A DNA stretch of 64,000 nucleotides from Clostridia bacterium (lineage in GTDB: Bacteria; Bacillota; Clostridia; Christensenellales; Borkfalkiaceae), in assembly GCA_017508485.1 (NCBI GenBank), contig JAFVYV010000010.1, forward strand, positions 41,067-105,066. The letters run 5' to 3'. Of the stretch, positions 16,083-24,816 are shown one piece after another. The first letter of the stretch is position 1; every line of letters begins with the position of its first letter. The translations under genes were made by a program, and so were the position numbers. The notes beneath the pieces were generated by a model, which had not been told where the DNA came from, ran no database searches, and worked only from the letters and a program-made list of their open reading frames with translations.

Positions 16083-17681
16083 TTACTTTTTTACGATTAC
16101 CGTGTCTACACCAAATTTTGATTTCATTTCTTCAATTTCATCTAACACTTTGTTTGTAGGTTCTTTTGATAAATTTATAATTTTTACTTCTGCATCTATT
16201 TCTTTTAATTCATTTTTGATTGATGCTAAAGAATCTTCCATATTAAGTATTTCATAATCACTATCGGTTGAAACGCTTATAACTAAAGTTTCACCTTGAA
16301 TTGTGATTTTTGCACTTTGAAGTTTTGCCCATAACATATACCTTTCACTTTTTCTAAGCCCTGATATTATTATTGCAGTTGCTTCTTCGTTAGTTAGTGA
16401 ACTTAATTTTTTCTTTTCTACCTTTTCTACTACGGGTGCTTTTTCTTCTTGCACTATTTCGCTAGTTATTTTTGCAACAAGGTTTGTTTGAGTAGCAGAA
16501 GTATCACTAACTGCGTTATTAACTACAACGCCCTTTTTAACCTGTTCTTCTAGTTTAGAAACCCTTAAAAGTAAACTGTTTATGTCATAACTGTTTTCAG
16601 GAATACCCGCCCTTAAAGCCGTTGTTTCCACTAAAACTCTTGGATTAGTTGAGTATCTTAAGTCGCTTTCACAGAAAGAAAAAAGTTCTAAAACCTTTAT
16701 CATAAAAGTTTCACTTGCTAAGGCTGAAATCTTCTTCATTTCTTCAAACTTGTCGGTTGGAAGGTTTAGTATTGCGTTTGCGTTAGGTGAAGTTTTTATA
16801 ACTAAAAGGTCCCTTGTAATAGATATGATATCTTTACATAAAACACTCATACCCTTGCCTTGTTTTGCAGTTTGGTCAATTAAGTTAAAAATTTCTGCAC
16901 TATTGCCTATTAAAATGTTTTTAACAAGTTCTAAAAGTTTGCCGTTATCTGATGCGCCTAAAACTTCTAAAACGTCAGCATATTCTAACTTTTTGTTTGA
17001 GTATGAAACGCAAGTATCTGCAATTGAAAGGGCATCTCTTATACTGCCTTCCCCTGCTTTTGCTATAGCCATAACGGCTTCATTTGAATATTCTTTACCT
17101 ATATCGTCAAAGATTTTTGCAACTAAAGTTGCTATTTCTTTTGCGTCAATTAACTTAAAATCAAAACGCATACAACGAGATAGTATGGTTTGTGGAATTT
17201 TGTGAACTTCCGTAGTTGCTAAAATAAAGACTGCGTGTTTTGGTGGTTCTTCTAACGTTTTAAGTAATGCGTTAAAAGCAGGACCAGTTAACATATGAAC
17301 TTCGTCTATGATATAAACTTTATATCTTGCTTCAACCGGTGGATAGGTTACCTTTTCCCTTAAATCTCTTATTTCGTTTACACCGTTGTTTGATGCTGCG
17401 TCAATTTCAATTACGTCCATATTAGATGGCGTAAGTAATGCTTTACAAACTGCGCATTCGCCACAAGGAGAACCATTTTTTGGTGTTAAACAGTTTATTG
17501 CCCTTGAAAATATTTTTGCAACTGAAGTTTTACCAGTACCTCTTGTACCAGTAAATAAATATGCGTGACCTACTCTGTTTTCTTTGATTTGATTTGTTAA
17601 GGTCGTTTTTATATGGTCTTGACCTATGACTGACTCAAAATCAACCGGTCTATACTTTCTATACAATGCAACGTATGACAT
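16083..17681 (-). CDS. dnaX: DNA polymerase III subunit gamma/tau
   Basis: This 532-residue clamp-loader ATPase opens with YRKYRPVDFESVIGQDHI (residues about 7-24), then Walker A FTGTRGTGKTSVAKI (about 43-57), a zinc module with Cys pairs (CLTPKNGSPCGECAVC), Walker B YIIDEVHML and sensor 1 ATTEVHKIPQTILSRC. The region from about 365 is the less conserved tau part. It loads the beta clamp and organises the replisome. It leads the dnaX-ybaB-recR group. I saw no slippery A-run for a shorter gamma product, but I did not examine the gene exhaustively. Confidence 0.96.
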   Translation of the reverse strand: MSYVALYRKYRPVDFESVIGQDHIKTTLTNQIKENRVGHAYLFTGTRGTGKTSVAKIFSRAINCLTPKNGSPCGECAVCKALLTPSNMDVIEIDAASNNGVNEIRDLREKVTYPPVEARYKVYIIDEVHMLTGPAFNALLKTLEEPPKHAVFILATTEVHKIPQTILSRCMRFDFKLIDAKEIATLVAKIFDDIGKEYSNEAVMAIAKAGEGSIRDALSIADTCVSYSNKKLEYADVLEVLGASDNGKLLELVKNILIGNSAEIFNLIDQTAKQGKGMSVLCKDIISITRDLLVIKTSPNANAILNLPTDKFEEMKKISALASETFMIKVLELFSFCESDLRYSTNPRVLVETTALRAGIPENSYDINSLLLRVSKLEEQVKKGVVVNNAVSDTSATQTNLVAKITSEIVQEEKAPVVEKVEKKKLSSLTNEEATAIIISGLRKSERYMLWAKLQSAKITIQGETLVISVSTDSDYEILNMEDSLASIKNELKEIDAEVKIINLSKEPTNKVLDEIEEMKSKFGVDTVIVKK

Positions 17682-17691
17682 CTACTTTCTC

Positions 17692-18285
17692 CTATATTTT
17701 GCCTACAAGTTTTTTTCTTATTCTTTGAACGGCGTTGTTTATTGACTTTTCCGTTTTGTCAAGTTTGACTGCTATTTCTTTATAAGAATAGTTTTTTAAG
17801 TAAAAATTGAATACGTCAAATTCAAATTTACTAAGTACCTTTTCCATTTTTACCCAAATTTCTGCAACGGCTTCTTCGCTGATAATTTTGCTTTCAGGGT
17901 CAACTGCGTTTAAGTCAATTATCTTTTCAATTCTGCTTAAATCTTCAGGACTACTTGAGTTTAATGAAAGAAGATTTTTTGTTATAATTTCTTTCTTTGT
18001 GTTTTTTGACTTTATTTCATCTAAAATTCTTCTATCAATGCAAACGTATGCAAAAGTGGTAAAACTGCTGTTTCCTTTATACGCTTTTATTGCGTTTGAC
18101 ACGGCTAGACGACCTATTTGTAAATATTCGTCTTTCTTATAATCTTCTACCCTGCCTACTCTTTGGTTTATTATTTTAAGTATTAAGTTGGTGTATCTTT
18201 TTATTAACGAATTTTCTGCTTGAGAGTCCCCTTTTTTGGCACACTCAATCAATTCTTCATCCGTTAAAATGCCATAGTCTTTCAT
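17692..18285 (-). CDS. sigH: Sigma-70-family RNA polymerase sigma factor, SigH-like
   Basis: This 197-residue protein opens with LTDEELIECAKKGDSQAENSLI, typical of SigH. It has a region 2 (SSFTTFAYVCIDRRILDEIKS) and a C-terminal region 4 (NYSYKEIAVKLDKTEKSINN, then AVQRIRKKL). In Bacillus, SigH drives transition-state and early sporulation genes. The gene order mrnC-rlmB-sigH matches the conserved Firmicutes cluster, which is the main support for SigH over other sigma factors. Whether it controls sporulation here is not shown. Confidence 0.82.
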   Translation of the reverse strand: MKDYGILTDEELIECAKKGDSQAENSLIKRYTNLILKIINQRVGRVEDYKKDEYLQIGRLAVSNAIKAYKGNSSFTTFAYVCIDRRILDEIKSKNTKKEIITKNLLSLNSSSPEDLSRIEKIIDLNAVDPESKIISEEAVAEIWVKMEKVLSKFEFDVFNFYLKNYSYKEIAVKLDKTEKSINNAVQRIRKKLVGKI

Positions 18286-18286
18286 A

Positions 18287-19009
18287 CTAATTTCTTTGTC
18301 TTAATGCTTCAAACACGGCAACGCCACAAGCAACTGACGCATTTAAAGAGTTTACCTTTCCTTTCATTGGTATTGTTAGAATTTTTTCACACTTTTCTTT
18401 TGTTAAACGCTTAACGCCACTATCTTCACCACCGATAACTAATGCTAAATTGCCAGTTAGGTCGCTTTCATAAATGTTGTCGCCACCAAGTTCAACTGCC
18501 ATTACCCAGTAACCTGCTTCCTTTAACTTTTCAATAGTGTGGTTGATATTTACAACTCTTGCAATTTTTACGTGGTTTAATGCACCTTCTGAAACTCTCA
18601 TAACAAGGTCGTTTACACTTGCACTACGGTTTTTTGTTATAATAATACCATCAACACCTGCGCATTCGCAAACCCTTATTATACTGCCAAGGTTGTGTGG
18701 GTCTAAAACTTCGTTAAGTAGTACTATAAACCCTTCTTTACCCTTTTTTTGTACGGTTTCAATGATATCTTCAACTTCAACGTACTTGTATTCGCTAACG
18801 AAAGCGATAAAACCTTGGTGTTTTTTAGATTGACTTTCTTTATCTAAAACGAAAGTATCGGCAAACTGTACCTTTATTTTGTATTCACGAATTTTATCAA
18901 TAAGTTTTTTTGATTCAACGTCACGAAGTCCGTTTTGAACTAAAATTTTGTCAATATCTTTATCAGTTTTTAATAATTCTCTAACTGCGTTTCTACCTTC
19001 TACTTTCAT
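18287..19009 (-). CDS. rlmB: 23S rRNA (guanosine-2'-O-)-methyltransferase RlmB (TrmH family)
   Basis: This 240-residue SPOUT methyltransferase has an N-terminal substrate-binding domain (EGRNAVRELLKTDKDIDKIL) and SPOUT motifs 1-3: LNEVLDPHNLGSIIRVCECA near 98, LVIGGEDSGVKRLTKEKCEK near 190 and IPMKGKVNSLNASVACGVAVF near 214. The family methylates the 2'-O of G2251 in 23S rRNA or a nearby site. It sits between mrnC and sigH with one-base gaps, so they form one operon. Confidence 0.93.
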   Translation of the reverse strand: MKVEGRNAVRELLKTDKDIDKILVQNGLRDVESKKLIDKIREYKIKVQFADTFVLDKESQSKKHQGFIAFVSEYKYVEVEDIIETVQKKGKEGFIVLLNEVLDPHNLGSIIRVCECAGVDGIIITKNRSASVNDLVMRVSEGALNHVKIARVVNINHTIEKLKEAGYWVMAVELGGDNIYESDLTGNLALVIGGEDSGVKRLTKEKCEKILTIPMKGKVNSLNASVACGVAVFEALRQRN

Positions 19010-19010
19010 C

Positions 19011-19403
19011 TTAACCTCTGTAATTTAGTAAATAATTTAATCTTTCAATTTGTCCCGTTATGTATAAATAACCTAAAACGGCTTCAAACCCTGTGGACAT
19101 ATTATATTCTCTTACCGTGGCACTCTTTGCCTTGGTTGGTTTTTTACTATTTCTACCCCTTTTGTAGACCATAAGTTCTTCTTCCGTTAAAATAGGAAGT
19201 AATTTGTCAATAAAAAGTGCTTGGGAAGATGCCCTTACTTCATCTATAACTGCCTTGTTCATTTCACTTGCCTTTAAGTCTTTAGTAAAAACTAACTTTT
19301 CCCTTGAATATAGTGAATACACGGCGTCGCCTACAAACGCTAAAGTTATTGCGTTCATTGTAAGCGCTTTTTCCTTCTTTATGGTATCGCCAAGATTAAA
19401 CAA
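19011..19403 (-). CDS. mrnC: Mini-ribonuclease 3
   Basis: This 130-residue protein is an RNase III catalytic domain without a dsRNA-binding domain. It has LAFVGDAVYSLYSREKLV (about 22-39) and STGFEAVLGYLYITGQIERL (about 107-126), the two acidic motifs for metal binding. MrnC matures 23S rRNA precursors in Firmicutes. The start is a TTG with GGGGGAG at good spacing. It leads the mrnC-rlmB-sigH operon, with an excellent promoter upstream. Confidence 0.93.
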   Translation of the reverse strand: MFNLGDTIKKEKALTMNAITLAFVGDAVYSLYSREKLVFTKDLKASEMNKAVIDEVRASSQALFIDKLLPILTEEELMVYKRGRNSKKPTKAKSATVREYNMSTGFEAVLGYLYITGQIERLNYLLNYRG

Positions 19404-19438
19404 GCAACACTCCCCCTATTTTCATATTTAACCCTTTT

Positions 19439-19467
19439 ATTTTATCACATAGTTATAAAAATTACAA
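19439..19467 (-). promoter_or_regulatory. Promoter of the mrnC-rlmB-sigH operon
   Basis: On the minus strand, TTGTAA is 17 bases from TAAAAT, and TGTGA directly precedes the -10. The distance to the TTG start (about 30 bases) leaves a short leader with a strong ribosome site. Confidence 0.75.
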
Positions 19468-19474
19468 TAAAAAG

Positions 19475-19507
19475 CCCCAAACTTTTTTATTAAAAACAAG
19501 TCTGGGG
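19475..19507 (-). terminator. Terminator after the amidase gene
   Basis: CCCCAAACTT and AAGTCTGGGG form a 10-bp stem (one G-T pair). On the minus strand it is followed by CTTTTTATT. It starts 7 bases past the amidase stop. Confidence 0.85.
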
Positions 19508-19513
19508 TTTAAT

Positions 19514-20224
19514 TTACACGTTATTTCCATAAAAGGTTGTGGTGCTTAAATAATCTATTATACCTTTAAAAATTGCGTAGGCTATTTTTTCTTGATATTC
19601 TTCGGTCGTTAGTAGCAATTCATCTTCTTTATTTGATAAAAAGCCACATTCAATAAGGGCTGATGGGTATTTGTGACTGTTTAGTATGTAGTAGTCCCCC
19701 TTTAACACCGTGCACTCTCTACTTGCTTCTTCCATATTGTTTAGGCTTTGTTGAAGTTTTTTTGCTAAATTTTTTGATTCTTCCTTTTCTGCGTCAAAAA
19801 AAACTTGTGCTCCCCGTCTTGATGGTAAAGAATAGTAATTTTGGTGTATTGAAACAACTAAATTTGGACTTGCCCCTTCAATTATTTCCTTTCTTTTTAG
19901 CATATCTTTCCTTTTACGATTTTTTGTTGCTAAACCGTAAAGTCCGTTAGAAGATTCCCTTGTTAAAACTACGTTGATACCTGCTTTTATAAGGTTGTTT
20001 TTTACCTTTTTGGTTATGGCTAAATTAAGGTCGCTCTCTAATGCACCTGTATATTTACCACTAACACCGTTATCAATTCCACCGTGACCTGCATCTAAAA
20101 CAACGGTTATTTTGTTGCTATCTACGTTTGCTTCTTTACTTACGCCAAATATACACAAACTAAAGGCAACTACTGAAATTGCTAAAATTATTGCTATAAC
20201 TTTACTTCTTTTAACTAAAAACAT
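19514..20224 (-). CDS. cwlD: N-acetylmuramoyl-L-alanine amidase, CwlD-like
   Basis: This 236-residue Amidase_3 enzyme has an N-terminal membrane/signal helix (VIAIILAISVVAFSLCIFGV, residues about 9-28). Zinc ligands and catalytic residues are visible in LDAGHGGIDNG (His about 47), ESDLNLA (Glu about 63), VVSIHQNYY (His about 127) and ALIECGFLSN (Glu near 193). It cleaves the muramoyl-alanine bond in peptidoglycan. In spore formers CwlD starts muramic-lactam formation in the cortex. Length and the single membrane anchor fit CwlD, but a vegetative amidase role is possible. Confidence 0.82.
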   Translation of the reverse strand: MFLVKRSKVIAIILAISVVAFSLCIFGVSKEANVDSNKITVVLDAGHGGIDNGVSGKYTGALESDLNLAITKKVKNNLIKAGINVVLTRESSNGLYGLATKNRKRKDMLKRKEIIEGASPNLVVSIHQNYYSLPSRRGAQVFFDAEKEESKNLAKKLQQSLNNMEEASRECTVLKGDYYILNSHKYPSALIECGFLSNKEDELLLTTEEYQEKIAYAIFKGIIDYLSTTTFYGNNV

Positions 20225-20270
20225 AACTGTTAATAAAATATTAAATTTTTAGCCTTTTTATGATAACAAA

Positions 20271-20300
20271 AAAAGGATAACAAAATTTTGTTATCCTTTT
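20271..20300. terminator. Terminator after the hydrogenase operon
   Basis: This is a perfect 30-base palindrome, AAAAGGATAACAAAA and its complement, with A/T runs on both sides. It lies 20 bases past the hydA stop and ends the ten-gene operon; it can act in both directions. Confidence 0.9.
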
Positions 20301-20319
20301 TTATTTTTTAAGTTAAATC

Positions 20320-22053
20320 TTAATACTTTTTCTTAGCAGTATAAGTTGTATGAAGAACTTCGTGAGCGATATGGCTACCTGGTTTTTCAAAATAGCTATC
20401 GTATAATTCCTTAATGTAAGGGTTATCGTGGCTCTTTCTAAGTTTTGCGTCTTTATCTTGATTGTAAAGAACACTTGCTCTTAATGCCTTGTAGTCAACG
20501 TTCTTTCTTGTGTAGTTATCAATGATTGGTTGTCCACCACCGTTGATACATCCACCTGGACAGCACATGATTTCAATAAATTGATAATCTGCTTCGCCGT
20601 TTCTAATCTTGTCGCAAAGAACTTTTGCGTTTGCTAGTCCACTTGCTACTGCTACCTTAACGTCTAAGCCACCTACGTTGTAAGTTGCTTCTTTAATACC
20701 TTCTAAACCTCTAACTTCAGTAAAGTCTAAAGCAGGAAGTTCTTTACCAGTAATTGTTTCAACTGCAGTTCTAAGTGCTGCTTCCATAACACCACCAGTT
20801 ACACCGAAAATTACGCCAGCGCCTGAGAATTCGCCGATTGGGTTATCAAATTCGCCATCTGCTAATTCGTTGAAGATGATGCCACGTTGCTTAATGAACT
20901 TAGCAAGTTCTCTTGTAGTTAATACTGCATCAATATCAGGAACACCTGCTGCATTTTGGTCACTTCTGTTCTTTTCGCCTTTCTTTGCAGTACAAGGCAT
21001 TACTGATACAACGTAAATGTCTTTAGGGTCAATACCTGCTTTCTTTGCAAAGTAAGTTTTAACTACTGCACCGAACATTTGTTGTGGTGATTTACAAGTA
21101 CTGATGTTACCGATTAGGTCTGGATAATATCTTTCCATAAAGTTAATCCATCCTGGTGAACAGCTTGTAATCATTGGAAGTTTGCCACCGTTTTGAATTC
21201 TTTCAATAAGTTCGTGACTTTCTTCTAAAATTGTTAAGTCTGCTGTGAAGTTAACGTCAAATACCTTCTTAAAGCCTAACATCTTTAATGCTGTAGCCAT
21301 TTTGCCTTCTACGTTTGTTCCGATTGGGTAACCGAATTCTTCGCCTAAAGCTGCTCTTACTGATGGAGCAGATGCTACTACAACGTACTTGTTAGGGTCT
21401 GCTAACGCTTCCTTAACGTTGTCAATTTCTTCTTTTTCGTGTAATGCGCCTGTTGGACAAACGTTAATACATTGACCACATGCTACGCATGGAACGTCTG
21501 CTAAATTATTTTCAAATTCACAAGCGATATGAGTTGCGAAACCTCTGTCATTAGCACCGATAACACCTACTGTTTGAAGTTTGTTACATACTGCAACACA
21601 TCTTCTACATAATATACACTTTGTGTTATCTCTTACTAAATAGTCAGTTGAGTCGTCCTTTTCAAACTTGCTTACTGAACCTTGGTATGCTTTTGTATCG
21701 CAACCGTATTCTTTTGATAATTCTTGTAATTCACAGTTTAAGTTTCTATCACAAGATAAGCAGTCTTTTCTGTGGTTTGAAAGAATTAATTCTAACGTTG
21801 CCTTTCTTGACTTGAATACCTTTTCAGAATTTGTGATTACTTCCATTCCTTCTGCTACTGGATATACACACGCTGCAGCCATACTTCTTGCGCCTTTAAC
21901 TTCTACAACGCAGATACGACAAGCACCGATTTCGTTTATATCTTTCATATAACAAAGGGTAGGAATCTTAATACCTGCAACTTTTGCTGCTTCAAGAATA
22001 GTTGTTCCTTCAGGAACGCTTACGCTAATACCGTTTATTTTTAAATTAACCAT
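20320..22053 (-). CDS. hydA: [FeFe] hydrogenase catalytic subunit, HydA/HndD type
   Basis: This 577-residue enzyme starts with a [2Fe-2S] ferredoxin domain (residues about 1-75, Cys near 35, 46, 49 and 62), then a His/Cys [4Fe-4S] motif (HRKDCLSCDRNLNCELQ), two [4Fe-4S] clusters (CILCRRCVAVC; CVACGQCINVCPTGAL) and the H-cluster domain. H-cluster motifs are L1 TSCSPGW, L2 MPCTAKKGE and L3 EIMCCPGGCINGGGQP. A C-terminal small-subunit segment follows. With the NuoF- and NuoE-like subunits it forms a trimeric NAD(P)H/ferredoxin-linked, possibly electron-bifurcating, hydrogenase that evolves or uses H2. The L1 variant with Ser in the fourth position also occurs in other multimeric enzymes. Confidence 0.95.
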   Translation of the reverse strand: MVNLKINGISVSVPEGTTILEAAKVAGIKIPTLCYMKDINEIGACRICVVEVKGARSMAAACVYPVAEGMEVITNSEKVFKSRKATLELILSNHRKDCLSCDRNLNCELQELSKEYGCDTKAYQGSVSKFEKDDSTDYLVRDNTKCILCRRCVAVCNKLQTVGVIGANDRGFATHIACEFENNLADVPCVACGQCINVCPTGALHEKEEIDNVKEALADPNKYVVVASAPSVRAALGEEFGYPIGTNVEGKMATALKMLGFKKVFDVNFTADLTILEESHELIERIQNGGKLPMITSCSPGWINFMERYYPDLIGNISTCKSPQQMFGAVVKTYFAKKAGIDPKDIYVVSVMPCTAKKGEKNRSDQNAAGVPDIDAVLTTRELAKFIKQRGIIFNELADGEFDNPIGEFSGAGVIFGVTGGVMEAALRTAVETITGKELPALDFTEVRGLEGIKEATYNVGGLDVKVAVASGLANAKVLCDKIRNGEADYQFIEIMCCPGGCINGGGQPIIDNYTRKNVDYKALRASVLYNQDKDAKLRKSHDNPYIKELYDSYFEKPGSHIAHEVLHTTYTAKKKY

Positions 22054-22071
22054 TACTGTTTCCTCCCAATA

Positions 22072-23877
22072 TTAACCCTTTGAAATAGCGTTAAATTTAC
22101 ACTTTTCAATACAAGCACCACACTTAACACAAGCATCTGTGATTGTGTATGATGGTAATTTGTGTCCTGGTGCAACGTAATCTGTCTTAACGATTGCGCT
22201 TGCTGGACATTGTTTAGCACACATGCCACAACCAATACACTTTTCTTTATCAATACTGAATTTTAATAAATCTTTACATACGCCTGCAGGACATCTCTTT
22301 TCCTTAACGTGTGCTTCGTATTCATCTCTAAAGTATCTTAAAGTTGAAAGTACTGGGTTTGGAGCAGTTTGTCCTAAACCACAAAGTGCGTTTTCTTTGA
22401 TGTAGTAACAAAGTTCTTCCATCTTGTCAAGGTCTTCCATTGTTGCTTGACCTTTTGTAATCTTATCTAAGTATTCTAATAATCTCTTTGTACCGATACG
22501 GCATGGAGTACACTTACCACAAGATTCGTCAACTGTGAATTCTAAGAAGAACTTAGCGATATCTACCATACAGTTGTCTTCGTCCATTACGATAAGTCCA
22601 CCAGAACCCATCATTGAACCGATTGACATTAAAGTATCGTAGTCAATTGGAGTATCAATTAATGATGCAGGGATACAACCACCAGAAGGTCCACCAGTTT
22701 GCGCTGCTTTGAACTTCTTACCGTTTGGAATACCTCCACCGATTTCATATACAACTTCTTTTAAAGTAGTACCCATTGGGATTTCTACAAGACCTGTGTT
22801 AACGATTTTACCACCTAGAGCGAATACCTTTGTACCCTTACTCTTTTCAGTTCCCATTTGAGTAAACCAGTCAGCACCCTTTAAGATGATTTGTGAAATG
22901 TTTGCGTAAGTTTCTACGTTGTTAAGTAGAGTTGGCTTACCAAATAAACCTTTAACTGCTGGGAATGGAGGTCTTGGTCTTGGTTCACCTCTATGACCTT
23001 CAATACTTGTCATAAGTGCAGTTTCTTCACCACAAACGAATGCACCTGCACCAAGACGGATGTCTAGGTCAAAACAGAAGTCTGTACCTAAAATATTTTT
23101 ACCAAGTAGTCCGTATTCACGTGCTTGGTCAATTGCAATTTGTAATCTGCTAACAGCGATTGGATATTCTGCTCTAATATATACGTAACCTTGAGTTGCG
23201 CCTACTGCATAACCTGCGATAGTCATTGCTTCAACTACTGCGTGTGGGTCACCTTCTAGAACTGATCTGTCCATGAATGCACCTGGGTCACCTTCGTCGG
23301 CATTACAACATACGTATTTTTGGTCGCCCTTTGCGTCCTTAGTGAATTGCCATTTTAAACCGGTTGAGAAACCACCGCCACCACGGCCTCTTAATCCTGA
23401 CTTTTTGATTTCATCAATAACTTCTTGTGGAGTCATTTCTGTTAAAGCCTTGATTAATGCTTGGTAACCGTCGTATGCAATGTATTCATCAATGTTTTCT
23501 GGATTGATTACACCACAGTTTCTTAAAGCAACTCTTGTTTGTCTTTTATAGAATACTGTGTCAGATAAAGCCTTAACTGCTTTAATTTCTTCTGGTTCTT
23601 TGTGTAATAATCTTTCAACGATTCTACCTTTACCGATATGTTCTGATACGATTTCTTTTACGTCTTCTACTTGAACTTGGCTATAGAAAGCACCTTCTGG
23701 ATATACGATTACAACTGGACCTTTTGCACATAAACCAAAACAACCAGTTTGGATTACTTGTATATCGTTTTCAAAACCTTGTGCTTTTGCTTGCGCTGCA
23801 AATTCTGTTAGGATTTCGCCACTGTGATTTGAGTGACAACCTGTACCACCACAAACTAAAATATGATTCTTAAACAT
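22072..23877 (-). CDS. hydB: NADH-dependent hydrogenase flavoprotein subunit, HydB/HndC (NuoF-like)
   Basis: This 601-residue subunit has an N-terminal thioredoxin-like [2Fe-2S] domain (CGGTGCHSNHSGEI; TGCFGLCAKGP), then a NuoF core with the FMN/NADH motif GRGGGGFSTGLKWQ near 174, CNADEGDPGAFMDRS near 197, and the [4Fe-4S] motif ESCGKCTPCRIGTKR near 471. Two C-terminal [4Fe-4S] sites follow (CIGCGMCAKQCPAS; CVKCGACIEKCKFN). It oxidises or reduces NAD(H) and passes electrons to HydA. It lies 18 bases upstream of hydA in the operon. Confidence 0.95.
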   Translation of the reverse strand: MFKNHILVCGGTGCHSNHSGEILTEFAAQAKAQGFENDIQVIQTGCFGLCAKGPVVIVYPEGAFYSQVQVEDVKEIVSEHIGKGRIVERLLHKEPEEIKAVKALSDTVFYKRQTRVALRNCGVINPENIDEYIAYDGYQALIKALTEMTPQEVIDEIKKSGLRGRGGGGFSTGLKWQFTKDAKGDQKYVCCNADEGDPGAFMDRSVLEGDPHAVVEAMTIAGYAVGATQGYVYIRAEYPIAVSRLQIAIDQAREYGLLGKNILGTDFCFDLDIRLGAGAFVCGEETALMTSIEGHRGEPRPRPPFPAVKGLFGKPTLLNNVETYANISQIILKGADWFTQMGTEKSKGTKVFALGGKIVNTGLVEIPMGTTLKEVVYEIGGGIPNGKKFKAAQTGGPSGGCIPASLIDTPIDYDTLMSIGSMMGSGGLIVMDEDNCMVDIAKFFLEFTVDESCGKCTPCRIGTKRLLEYLDKITKGQATMEDLDKMEELCYYIKENALCGLGQTAPNPVLSTLRYFRDEYEAHVKEKRCPAGVCKDLLKFSIDKEKCIGCGMCAKQCPASAIVKTDYVAPGHKLPSYTITDACVKCGACIEKCKFNAISKG

Positions 23878-23893
23878 TTATTTTCACTCCTAA

Positions 23894-24265
23894 TTAATCT
23901 TCGTCTTTGATAAGATAGTCTTTGCAAACGTTACCATTTACGATGTGATTTACAATGATATCCATTGCTTTTTCACTATTTACGTGAACGTAAGTTACTT
24001 TTTCTTGGTTTGGAACGAATACTTCAACGATAGGTTCTAATTTACACATACCTAAGCATCCAGTTCTTGTAACTTTTACGTTAGTAAGTTTACGTTTTGC
24101 AACTTCGTCAATCAATGTGTTGAAAACAGGTCTTGCACCAGCTGAAATACCACAAGTAGCCATACCTACAACTACTCTGATTTCATTGGTTTCATCGCTG
24201 TCTCTCAAAATGATTTCAGACTGCATCTTGTCTCTAATTGCCTTAATGTCAGCTATACTTTTCAT
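23894..24265 (-). CDS. Thioredoxin-like [2Fe-2S] ferredoxin (HndB-like)
   Basis: This 123-residue protein is a single thioredoxin-like [2Fe-2S] domain. The cysteines lie in GMATCGISAGARPVF (about 34-48), TGCLGMCKLEP (about 79-89) and nearby, in the same fold as the N-terminus of HydB. In Desulfovibrio the HndB subunit has this form and is part of the NADP-reducing complex. It overlaps the GHKL ATPase gene by four bases and precedes hydB, so it is probably an electron-transfer subunit or partner. Confidence 0.85.
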   Translation of the reverse strand: MKSIADIKAIRDKMQSEIILRDSDETNEIRVVVGMATCGISAGARPVFNTLIDEVAKRKLTNVKVTRTGCLGMCKLEPIVEVFVPNQEKVTYVHVNSEKAMDIIVNHIVNGNVCKDYLIKDED

Positions 24266-24816
24266 AATGAAAACCCTCCAATACTTAACTTTATATTTTC
24301 TTTTATTAAATCCTTAATAAATATAAGAACGTCCGGCGTATCTATTGGTATAGTGTCGCCTAACTCTTCTTTTACTTCTTTGGTGGAAAGAACGAACGGT
24401 TCTTCCCCTTCTAACTCATACCTAAAAGTTAGTTCTGCACCTTTTAGGTCGGCTATTAACGATACTATCGTTTCTGCTATATCTCCTAAAGGCGGTCTAT
24501 CTATGTGATTTGTCTTAAATGATGCCGTTAGCGTTGTGCCAACCCACTTTGTTGATTGAATATCAAAACTTCCTTCGCAAAGTTCTGCTTGCATCTTTAT
24601 AAGTGGTATGCCCATTCCAACCTTTCTTGTAGTTCTACTGGTTGTGAAAGGGTCGGTTACTCTTTTTAAAAATTCTTCGTCCATTCCTACGCCGTTATCT
24701 ATTACCGATATGGTTAAAAAGTTTGCGTCGGCTTTTACCACTATTTCTATTTCCGTGGCTTCGGCTTTGAAAGAATTTTCTGCTATATCTAAAATATTCA
24801 AGGAAAGTTCTCTCAT
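24262..24816 (-). CDS. GHKL ATP-binding protein, sensor-kinase-like, in the hydrogenase operon
   Basis: This 184-residue protein is a stand-alone histidine-kinase-type ATPase domain with the N box NILDIAENSFKAEA (residues about 7-20), G1 DNGVGM near 60 and G2 GMGIPLIKM near 87. It lacks a His phosphoacceptor domain and any sensor region. The C-terminal 70 residues are family-specific. Four-base overlaps with the genes on both sides indicate tight coupling. Similar proteins accompany [FeFe] hydrogenase operons in Clostridia. I infer a role in signal transduction with the other GHKL protein and the sensory hydrogenase; the phosphorylation target is unknown. Confidence 0.82.
   Translation of the reverse strand: MRELSLNILDIAENSFKAEATEIEIVVKADANFLTISVIDNGVGMDEEFLKRVTDPFTTSRTTRKVGMGIPLIKMQAELCEGSFDIQSTKWVGTTLTASFKTNHIDRPPLGDIAETIVSLIADLKGAELTFRYELEGEEPFVLSTKEVKEELGDTIPIDTPDVLIFIKDLIKENIKLSIGGFSL

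Noticed and set aside
16083..17681. Programmed frameshift in dnaX
   Set aside because: I did not find a convincing slippery A-run with a downstream stem, so no short gamma product is claimed.
17682..17700. SRP RNA gene expected upstream of dnaX
   Set aside because: The gap is only about ten bases and holds no room for an SRP RNA; this conserved Firmicutes neighbour is absent here.
22053..22253. Minus-strand frame of 66 residues
   Set aside because: It overlaps the well-supported hydB C-terminus in another frame and has no independent motif.
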